A stretch of DNA of 6,952 nt from contig JASLFF010000390.1 in NCBI GenBank assembly GCA_030150795.1, positions 1 to 6,952 on the forward strand, given 5' to 3'. The notes under the pieces are model-generated. The model saw only the letters and a program-made list of their open reading frames with translations. It ran no database searches and was not told the DNA's origin. This document shows positions 1-5,217 of the stretch, piece by piece. The stretch is from Terriglobales bacterium (GTDB lineage: Bacteria; Acidobacteriota; Terriglobia; Terriglobales; Gp1-AA117). Position 1 is the first letter of the stretch. Each line of letters begins with the position of its first letter. The translations under genes and the position numbers were made by a program.

Positions 1-1
1 C

Positions 2-1255
2 CAGGGTGATACCCCGCCGGCATGGCACCGGCCGGAAGTGGATAGTTCATACGCCTTCATCTCGCAATCCGCCCTCGCCTTTGAGGCTGATCTGTATCGC
101 GCACTGGTCGATGTGCCATCGGAAGCCATGCCGCCGGAGCATGTTGCATTGTTGCAGGAATTTGAATATCTCTACCAGGAACTGGAAGAATTCCGCCACT
201 TTGACCAGATTATCGATTCAGGAATCGTGCAGCGCGTGCGCGAATTGAAACTGTCGCTGAGCAAATCGTTTTATCATCCCGATTCTCTGGCTACTCTGGC
301 CGTATGGAATGACGTTTTTGGCCGCAAGTTCGATGAGCTCTTCCATGACGCGGCCATGCAGATTAAGACATTTGCTGACACCGTGCAGAAAGAAGGCGGC
401 AGCCTGCTTTCCAAAGTTGAAGGCGATATTACCGTAAAAAATCTGAGTGAAGTGGAAACCGCTGAGATTCTGAAAGAAGATTACCAGTCCGCACAGGACG
501 AATTCCGCAAGGTTTCCCGCTATAAGAAGGCCGTGGATAGCAAACGTCCGGTCAGAATGTCGCCGGTCGGAGCGCCGCGACCCGCGACTCGTTCAGCCCA
601 GGAAGCGGCGCCCCCGCCGCGTCCCACAATTCCACAGGCGAACACCGTGACGCAGAGACCGGCCCCCGCCGCAACAACTTTTCAGTCATCGCAAGCGCCT
701 CATGCTATGGGCTCGCCGGGGAACTCCGGTAAAAACTTGAATACTGAAGTGCTGGCGGTTGCGCCATCGCAAGCTGTGCACAACGCGGTACAGGAAGGCA
801 AAATCCAGAGTGCGCGGCAGATTATCCGTGAACACGTGCGTGCTTCAGATCCCAAGCTGGCCCATATCTTCCCGGTAAAGAATTCAAAGATCACGCTGTC
901 CCTGGCTGAGGTGGAATCCTTCAAGGCAGATTATCAAACGGAAAAAAGCTTCCGCGCCGATTATGCCAACGTGATGATGACGATTGTGGCCTATCTTGCG
1001 CGCATGGTTATTGAAGTGGATGAATACAACCACAAGGCAAGTTCGGCATATTTGTGGAAGCCGCACGCGGATGCACTCGGCTATCTGGTGAGCACGTTGG
1101 AGCGGTTGAGTATGGAAGCTGAGCAGGTAATCTCCGTGGCCCGTTCCCGCGGTCTTGCGGAAAAGGCTGACAGTCTTGCGGCCTCACTCGATAAGCTGCG
1201 CGAGTACGGCAAGACGGTGTCGCAAACTTTGCAGTCAGCAAATCATCCGCAATAA
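2..1255 (+). CDS. Hypothetical helical protein with Pro/Ala-rich linker, 5' end cut by window edge
   Basis: I do not recognise this family. The frame has no stop back to the left edge, and the codons before the first usable start (GTG at 38, with only a weak GGA upstream) look coding, reading ...PPAWHRPE. The gene therefore probably begins outside the window; GTG 38 is the alternative start and would give 405 residues. Counting from that GTG, residues 1-170 are charged and predicted mostly helical, with a Glu-rich stretch near 45-55. Residues 171-230 are a low-complexity linker rich in Pro, Ala, Gln and Ser. Residues 235-400 are again helical, with the aromatic/charged patch Y330-H333 and W340-H343. 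There is no signal peptide or membrane segment in the visible part, so it is probably cytoplasmic. Two helical domains joined by a flexible linker would suit a scaffolding or adaptor role, but that is a guess. The next gene converges on it. Confidence 0.8.
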   Translation, partial: QGDTPPAWHRPEVDSSYAFISQSALAFEADLYRALVDVPSEAMPPEHVALLQEFEYLYQELEEFRHFDQIIDSGIVQRVRELKLSLSKSFYHPDSLATLAVWNDVFGRKFDELFHDAAMQIKTFADTVQKEGGSLLSKVEGDITVKNLSEVETAEILKEDYQSAQDEFRKVSRYKKAVDSKRPVRMSPVGAPRPATRSAQEAAPPPRPTIPQANTVTQRPAPAATTFQSSQAPHAMGSPGNSGKNLNTEVLAVAPSQAVHNAVQEGKIQSARQIIREHVRASDPKLAHIFPVKNSKITLSLAEVESFKADYQTEKSFRADYANVMMTIVAYLARMVIEVDEYNHKASSAYLWKPHADALGYLVSTLERLSMEAEQVISVARSRGLAEKADSLAASLDKLREYGKTVSQTLQSANHPQ

Positions 1256-1441
1256 ATATTTGATCGATATTTCGATTGCTGGTGCAGCGCATCGGCACAG
1301 CACTCTCAAAAATAAAGAATCGCTATCCCGGCATCCGCTGAGTGATCACGCGCAATTGGGGGCCGTTCTCGATTCGCCCAGAGCGTGCGAGCAGGTGGGA
1401 CTCTTTTCTTAAGACGGATTTATCGTTACGGAAAAAGAACC
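1256..1441. other. Convergent intergenic spacer, no clear terminator
   Basis: This spacer lies between the stop of the linker protein and the stop of the small basic protein. It holds an 8-base palindrome GTGATCAC at 1342-1349 and a local ATCGAT, but no stem followed by a T tract in either direction. The minus strand from about 1404 down to 1327 reads as 26 codons without a stop (ESHLLARSGRIENG...) and then stops. That could be chance or the remnant of a coding tail or dispersed repeat. Confidence 0.4.
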
Positions 1442-1723
1442 CTATCTTCTGGGGGGATTATCTTTCGCGCTGTAATCCATTCCGGAGTAAGGCTCAGTTT
1501 TGGCAGTCTGGTGGGCACTGGCTGCGGTCGTGCGCTTTTTCTTGGCTGCAGGCTTCGTTACGCCCAGCGCGATATCAGCCAGTTCCAGAAAGCGGCTGCT
1601 GTTGGGCGCGCCACCAGGACGGTTTTCCCAAGCGCGTTCGCCAGCCGGCCCCTTCAGGCTATATCGCGGCGCTATCCAGAGGTCTTTGGAAACCTCAGAC
1701 TGCTTGTCTGATTTTTTGGGCAT
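1442..1723 (-). CDS. Small basic hypothetical protein (93 aa)
   Basis: The protein is not recognised. ATG at 1723 gives 93 residues beginning MPKKSDKQ; a GTG three codons upstream (1732) is an alternative start, and neither has a good Shine-Dalgarno. Codon choice is ordinary for this genome (CTG, GGC, GCC, AAG frequent). The overlapping plus-strand frames give Cys/Trp/Arg-rich products, typical of shadows. The protein is rich in Lys and Arg, with a basic cluster KKKR at residues 61-64. A more ordered central part (residues 17-58) contains LWIAPRYSLKG and SRFLELADIALG, followed by a polar Ala/Thr/Lys tail. There are no membrane segments, signal peptide or cysteines. The basic composition could suit nucleic-acid or ribosome association, but nothing shows this directly. 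It is divergent from the DUF6328-like gene and convergent with the upstream gene. Confidence 0.55.
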   Translation of the reverse strand: MPKKSDKQSEVSKDLWIAPRYSLKGPAGERAWENRPGGAPNSSRFLELADIALGVTKPAAKKKRTTAASAHQTAKTEPYSGMDYSAKDNPPRR

Positions 1724-1883
1724 GTGCTGCACTGATTATCGCCGCTTAACAGGCCTTTTTCAACGAAAAAAGCTAAGTTTTCAGGCGTTTTGGCTTGTCC
1801 TTTTAAGCCGCTTGGATTAAGTACTACGCATCCAATGTCCCGTAATGGAATCGCTGCTCCTCCCGAAACGCCAGTAATGACAC
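1724..1883. promoter_or_regulatory. Divergent intergenic region, promoters not resolved
   Basis: These 160 bases separate the starts of the small basic protein (leftward) and the DUF6328-like protein (rightward), so both promoters should lie here. The stretch 1750-1810 is T- and A-rich, with a weak inverted repeat GGCTT/AAGCC (1792-1796 and 1805-1809). I could not identify a convincing -35/-10 pair on either strand. Confidence 0.35.
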
Positions 1884-2798
1884 ATGCCCAAATTAAGTGA
1901 CGCGGTTGATAACGTATTCAGCGAAGCACGAATGCTGCTGCTTGGCGGCCAGGTGCTGCTGGGCTTCAGCTTTCGTATCTGCTTTGAACAAAAGTTTGAA
2001 CAGATTGCCCGTCCCGCCCAATTGGCGGAAATGCTCGGCCTCAGCGTCATGACAGCGGCGTTGGGCTGGCTCATCTGGCCAGCGGCGTTTCATCAGATCA
2101 AAGAAAAAGGCCGGATGACGGCCTCTATTCACGCCTTTACCACCACTGTCCTTGACTGGGCTCTGTTGCCTTTTGCTGTGGGGCTGGCCCTTACGCTTTA
2201 CACGGTTGCCACCGCGCTTGAGTTGCATTATGCGTCCCTAATAGGAGCGGCAGCCGGAGTTTTTGCCGCTGCAATGTGGTATGGCTGGTCACGAGCAGGC
2301 CGGAAGCCGGACGCAACGCAGAAGGTACAGAAAGAGTTGGAGCAGCAGGAACAGAAGTACCGCGACAAACCTGATCTTTCCGATCGCATTAAGAAAGTCC
2401 TACTGGAATGCCGCATGGCATTGCCCGGCGCTCAGGCCTTTCTGGGATTTCAGTTTGCGATCGTCTTCGCCCAGGGCTTTGAATCCGTGCCCCGATCATG
2501 GCAGATAATCCATTTTATAAGCCTGCTGGCAACCATCATCGCGACCGTGCTGCTCATTACGCCTGCCGCCTACCATCGCATCCATGAAGCAGGTGAAGAT
2601 ACGGAGCACTTTCACAAAGTTGCAGGCCGCCTGTTGCTTGCGGCATTGGTATTTCTGGGGCCGGGCATGGCGGGTGACCTGTTTCTGGTAATTGCCAAAG
2701 TCACGCAATCTCCCGGCGTGGCTAGCACAGCCGCCGGACTTATGTTGCTGGCGTTCTACGGGTTATGGTTTGGCGTTAGCGCCTGGCGAAGAAAGTAA
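1884..2798 (+). CDS. Membrane protein, two tandem DUF6328-like halves
   Basis: The 304-residue integral membrane protein resembles the DUF6328 family (function unknown), whose members carry a Leu-rich E-x-R-x-x-x-P/G-G-x-Q-x-L-x-x-F segment followed by P-A-x-x-H-R/Q-I. Here the domain occurs twice. Residues 4-76 and 165-237 align without gaps at an offset of 161: LSDAV/LSDRI, E14-A-R/E175-C-R, GGQ 21-23/GAQ 182-184, LGF 26-28/187-189, F38-E39/F199-E200 and PAAFH70/PAAYH231. Each half shows about four hydrophobic stretches, and the halves are joined by a charged, Gln/Glu/Lys-rich segment (residues 139-164) expected to be cytosolic. ATG 1884 is the only sensible start, because an in-frame TGA lies two codons upstream. 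No strong ribosome binding site is visible. The stop is 7 bases from the stop of the opposing pseudo-receiver gene. The paired arrangement of His and Arg suggests a two-fold pseudo-symmetric membrane bundle (inference). Confidence 0.85.
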   Translation: MPKLSDAVDNVFSEARMLLLGGQVLLGFSFRICFEQKFEQIARPAQLAEMLGLSVMTAALGWLIWPAAFHQIKEKGRMTASIHAFTTTVLDWALLPFAVGLALTLYTVATALELHYASLIGAAAGVFAAAMWYGWSRAGRKPDATQKVQKELEQQEQKYRDKPDLSDRIKKVLLECRMALPGAQAFLGFQFAIVFAQGFESVPRSWQIIHFISLLATIIATVLLITPAAYHRIHEAGEDTEHFHKVAGRLLLAALVFLGPGMAGDLFLVIAKVTQSPGVASTAAGLMLLAFYGLWFGVSAWRRK

Positions 2799-2805
2799 TA
2801 CCCAT

Positions 2806-3153
2806 TTATCGACCGGCAAGCGCTCCAACCCGTGTGGCAAGCTCCTGCGGCACATCAGCAAGCACTTCCAGCCAGGAATCGGCATCTTCAAGCACCCTGC
2901 CGCTGGATACCGTGTAAAGCTCCAGCAGTTTGGCGTCGCGGCAACTTTCGCGGATTAGCCCTGCTATGCGCTGCTTGATTTTGGGAGAGACCGTCTGGCC
3001 CACAACAGCAACATCGAACTTATTTTGCTGGCAGGCCGTGATCAAACTGGCTTCGTCCAGTGCGGAAACCACCACATGGCCTGCGCGCTCCAGGATGAGT
3101 TGCCTGGTCCGAACGACCGAGGGATCGAGACCGGTGCATAGAACCAGCGCCAT
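2806..3153 (-). CDS. Single-domain pseudo-receiver (CheY-like, degenerate)
   Basis: The 115-residue protein looks like a stand-alone receiver-type alpha/beta domain. Beta1 is LVLC (residues 3-6), followed by the helix TRQLILERAGH and beta2 VVVSA. The segment FDVAVVG (46-52) matches the beta3 motif 'yDlvllD', but Gly52 replaces the phospho-acceptor Asp. SP (56-57) corresponds to the usual MP. AKLLELYT (74-81) then supplies the later strand, and DADSWLEV (90-97) the last part. The acidic pair expected after beta1 is also missing (CTGLD instead of DD). Phosphorylation by a histidine kinase is therefore unlikely, and the domain may signal by protein contact or act as an atypical receiver. Start ATG 3153 is preceded by AGAAAGG (3164-3170) at 10 bases. 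There is no DNA-binding domain. The neighbours give no obvious partner kinase. Confidence 0.8.
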   Translation of the reverse strand: MALVLCTGLDPSVVRTRQLILERAGHVVVSALDEASLITACQQNKFDVAVVGQTVSPKIKQRIAGLIRESCRDAKLLELYTVSSGRVLEDADSWLEVLADVPQELATRVGALAGR

Positions 3154-3407
3154 GCAGGTGGGGCCTTTCTTATGAAATTGGCAGTGAGGAGCGAGGAGAT
3201 ACTACCATTGGAGCTGCTTTAAAATCCATAAGTAAAACGAATTGAAGCTAAAGATTTTCCCAAAAAGGAGCAACTCAAATTTCCGGAAAAAGGATTCTCA
3301 TTATGAGTCTTGCTGACCTCCAAAACGGGACGCTGCCAGCACATTGAGCACCGCGATGATATCCTTGCCACATTCCAAAATGCCCTGGGGAGGACCAGCT
3401 AGCCGCC
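3154..3407. promoter_or_regulatory. Divergent intergenic region upstream of pseudo-receiver and M28 peptidase
   Basis: The 254-base region should carry promoters for both flanking genes. The left part (3180-3300) is AT-rich and contains a perfect 10-base palindrome TTTCCGGAAA (3280-3289) and CTCAT-T-ATGAG (3298-3308), either of which could be an operator. The right part (3310-3400) is richer in G+C and reads as coding-like on the minus strand (see the small ORF). I found no confident -35/-10 pair. Confidence 0.4.
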
Positions 3408-3420
3408 ATGAGAAACCCAT
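3301..3420 (-). CDS. Possible 39-aa small ORF or gene-tail remnant
   Basis: ATG 3420 to TAA 3301 on the minus strand encodes 39 residues, starting MGFSWRLAGPP and ending AASRFGGQQDS. The distal codons (GCG GTG CTC AAT GTG CTG GCA GCG TCC CGT) look like genuine coding codons, and the segment KDIIAVLNVLAAS is a plausible helix. Against it, GAAGGA directly abuts the ATG with no spacer, and the first 13 bases overlap the start of the M28 gene on the other strand. It may be a real small protein, the C-terminal tail of a decayed gene, or part of a dispersed repeat. Confidence 0.3.
   Translation of the reverse strand: MGFSWRLAGPPQGILECGKDIIAVLNVLAASRFGGQQDS
3387..3393 (+). promoter_or_regulatory. 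Ribosome binding site of M28 peptidase, long spacer
   Basis: GGGGAGG is a good Shine-Dalgarno match but lies 14 bases from ATG 3408, longer than the usual 5-9. The start is still well supported because it gives a complete signal peptide, and no in-frame start codon lies between. Confidence 0.5.
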
Positions 3421-5096
3421 TCCTTCTGTTTACCGCCATATTTATCGTGAGTGTTGCCTCGATTGCGCAAGCCCAGCAACAGTCTCCTTCCAGCGCAACG
3501 GAAAGTAAGGCGATTGCAGCCATCGAAGCCAGCGGCGGTGCTTCCACAAAGGAAGCATCTTTTAACGGCACAACCTGGTGGAACTACGTAAGGATCCTGG
3601 CCGCCGATAACATGGAAGGCCGCGAGACCGGTAGCCCCGGCCTGCGTAAAGCGCAGGAGTTCGTGGTTGAACAGCTAAAACGCGCTGGACTTGAGCCGGT
3701 AGGCTCCGGATCGTATTACCAGCCGGTCCGTTTTGAGTCGAGACAAATCGTCGAGAAAGAATCCAGCCTGGCGTTGGTGCACAACGGCCAAGTCGAGCCG
3801 CTTACGCTGGGAGATGACGCCATCTTCAGCACACGGGTGGACCTCGCGCCCTCGGTAGATGCGCCGCTTGTCTTTGCCGGTTATGGACTCACCGTACCCG
3901 AGTTGGGCCACGACGATCTTTCCGGGCTGGATTTAAGAGACAAGGTGGTTGTAATTTTTCCCGGCGCTCCAGCAAACATTCCCGGGGCGTTGGCTTCGCA
4001 CTATCAATCTGCCGGTGAGCGATGGAAGGTCCTCCGCAAGGCTGGCGTCGTGGGCGTGATTACCATTCTCAATCCAGCGTCCATGGACATCCCCTGGTCA
4101 CGCATCTCGGCCAACCGCGCACATCCCAGCATGGCGCTGAAAGGCGCTGAGTTCGACGAAACCAATGGCGAGGATCTGGCGGTAACTTTCAATCCCGAAA
4201 AAGCGCAAAAGCTTTTTGAAGGTTCCGGACATACCTTGCAGGAACTCATCGATCTGGTAAAAGACCGCAAGCCGCTGCCTCACTTCCCTCTTGTGCCAAC
4301 CATTCGCGCCAAGGCCTCCGTTAACAAGAAGACGGTGGATTCGGCCAATCTGGTGGCGGAGCTTCCCGGCAGCGATCCTAAATTGAAGAATGAGTACGTT
4401 GTGCTCTCCGCGCATCTTGACCATCTAGGCATCGGAGAGCCTATCAATGGCGACCGCATTTATAACGGCGCAATGGACAACGCTTCCGGCAGCGCCGTGC
4501 TGCTTGACCTGATTGCGTCACTGAAAAAATCACCGAAGAAACTGAGGCGCTCCCTGCTTTTTGTGTTTGTCACCGGCGAAGAGAAAGGTTTGCTGGGATC
4601 GCGTTATTTCACCACCCATCCCACGGTAAAGCCTGGTTCGATGATCGCCAACATCAATATCGACATGTTTCTTCCTATTGTGCCGTTGAAGGTTTTGACG
4701 GTATACGGATTGGCCGAATCAGATATGGGTGACATGGCGCGTGACGTCGCGCAGTCACTGGGCGTGCAGGTGCAAGCCGACCCCGAGCCGCAACGCAATG
4801 CTTTTATCCGAAGCGATCAATACAACTTTATCCGCCATGGTGTGCCGGCGCTGGCGATGGGCGTGGGATTTGAGAAGGGATCGCCGCAACAGGAAATCTT
4901 TAAGAACTGGCGGACGCAGCGCTACCACGCACCCTCTGATGATTTGGACCAACCGGTGGACTTGGCTGCGGCCGCTAAATATGAAGACATTATCCAGGGA
5001 CTGATGGTACGCCTTGCCGACAGCGCAGGCCGCCCGCAATGGAAGCCCGACAGCTTTTTTCGACGCTATGCCCCAATGGCCTCTGGGCTGTATTGA
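3408..5096 (+). CDS. Secreted M28-family zinc aminopeptidase with PA-like domain
   Basis: The 562-residue exported metallopeptidase is expected to remove N-terminal residues from peptides outside the cytoplasm. A signal peptide covers residues 1-22: Arg2, a hydrophobic core and AQA before the cut. Residues 55-110 form the N-terminal part of the peptidase domain (LAADNMEGRETGSPG). Residues about 130-300 form a PA-like insert, with FAGYGLTVP, DLRDKVVVIFPGAP and a segment predicting strand-helix repeats. The catalytic part follows and contains every co-catalytic zinc ligand of the M28 family: H336 (SAHLDHLG, with D338 beside it), D357 (GAMDNASG), E391-E392 (TGEEKGLLGS; E391 general base, E392 ligand), D419 (NINIDM) and H507 (YHAPSDD). 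It therefore looks active. It most resembles bacterial M28 peptidases with a PA domain; exact specificity cannot be told. It is monocistronic and convergent with the S8 protease. Confidence 0.93.
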   Translation: MRNPFLLFTAIFIVSVASIAQAQQQSPSSATESKAIAAIEASGGASTKEASFNGTTWWNYVRILAADNMEGRETGSPGLRKAQEFVVEQLKRAGLEPVGSGSYYQPVRFESRQIVEKESSLALVHNGQVEPLTLGDDAIFSTRVDLAPSVDAPLVFAGYGLTVPELGHDDLSGLDLRDKVVVIFPGAPANIPGALASHYQSAGERWKVLRKAGVVGVITILNPASMDIPWSRISANRAHPSMALKGAEFDETNGEDLAVTFNPEKAQKLFEGSGHTLQELIDLVKDRKPLPHFPLVPTIRAKASVNKKTVDSANLVAELPGSDPKLKNEYVVLSAHLDHLGIGEPINGDRIYNGAMDNASGSAVLLDLIASLKKSPKKLRRSLLFVFVTGEEKGLLGSRYFTTHPTVKPGSMIANINIDMFLPIVPLKVLTVYGLAESDMGDMARDVAQSLGVQVQADPEPQRNAFIRSDQYNFIRHGVPALAMGVGFEKGSPQQEIFKNWRTQRYHAPSDDLDQPVDLAAAAKYEDIIQGLMVRLADSAGRPQWKPDSFFRRYAPMASGLY

Positions 5097-5099
5097 GGC

Positions 5100-5132
5100 A
5101 AAAACAAGCCCCGCCTATACCGAGGCAGGGCT
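5100..5132 (-). terminator. Rho-independent terminator of the S8 protease gene
   Basis: The arms 5107-5116 (AGCCCCGCCT) and 5123-5132 (AGGCAGGGCT) pair over ten positions with one C/A mismatch and a six-base loop. Read on the minus strand, the stem is followed by TTGTTTTTGC, a good T tract. It ends the leftward S8 transcript about 85 bases after its stop. Read rightward, the same stem lies 10 bases past the M28 stop but has no T tract, so it would only protect or weakly terminate that message. Confidence 0.7.
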
Positions 5133-5173
5133 AGAAGTAGTGCTCATCTTGCTGGAACTTTCGGACATTGGCC

Positions 5174-5198
5174 GTGGAACCACAAGAGGACGTTCCAC
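5174..5198. repeat. Perfect 7-bp inverted repeat in the convergent spacer
   Basis: GTGGAAC (5174-5180) and GTTCCAC (5192-5198) are perfect inverted copies around an 11-base loop. A smaller hairpin, ATGCT-CTT-AGCAT, follows at 5201-5213, just beyond the S8 stop codon. Neither has a T tract. They may stabilise the 3' end of the S8 transcript ahead of the terminator. Confidence 0.45.
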
Positions 5199-5217
5199 TT
5201 ATGCTCTTAGCATTAAA

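Noticed and set aside
1342..1349. GTGATCAC palindrome as an operator
   Set aside because: It is 8 bases long, lies in a convergent spacer and is not near any promoter.
1342..1820. Three overlapping plus-strand ORFs of 106-135 residues across the 1256-1883 gap
   Set aside because: Rich in Cys, Trp and Arg, with no ribosome binding sites and unusual codons; the minus-strand frame at 1442-1723 explains them as shadows.
1893..2228. 111-residue minus-strand ORF inside the DUF6328-like gene
   Set aside because: Antisense to a gene with clear internal homology; no independent evidence of coding.
3303..3347. 14-codon ORF (MSLADLQNG...) as a leader peptide for the M28 gene
   Set aside because: AAGG lies upstream at a plausible distance, but there is no attenuator structure or biased codon run, and an ORF this short is easily due to chance.
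3275..3571. 98-residue minus-strand ORF overlapping the M28 start
   Set aside because: Most of it mirrors the M28 coding sequence and its composition (Cys/Trp/Met clusters) looks like a shadow; the 39-codon frame in the same region has better codons.
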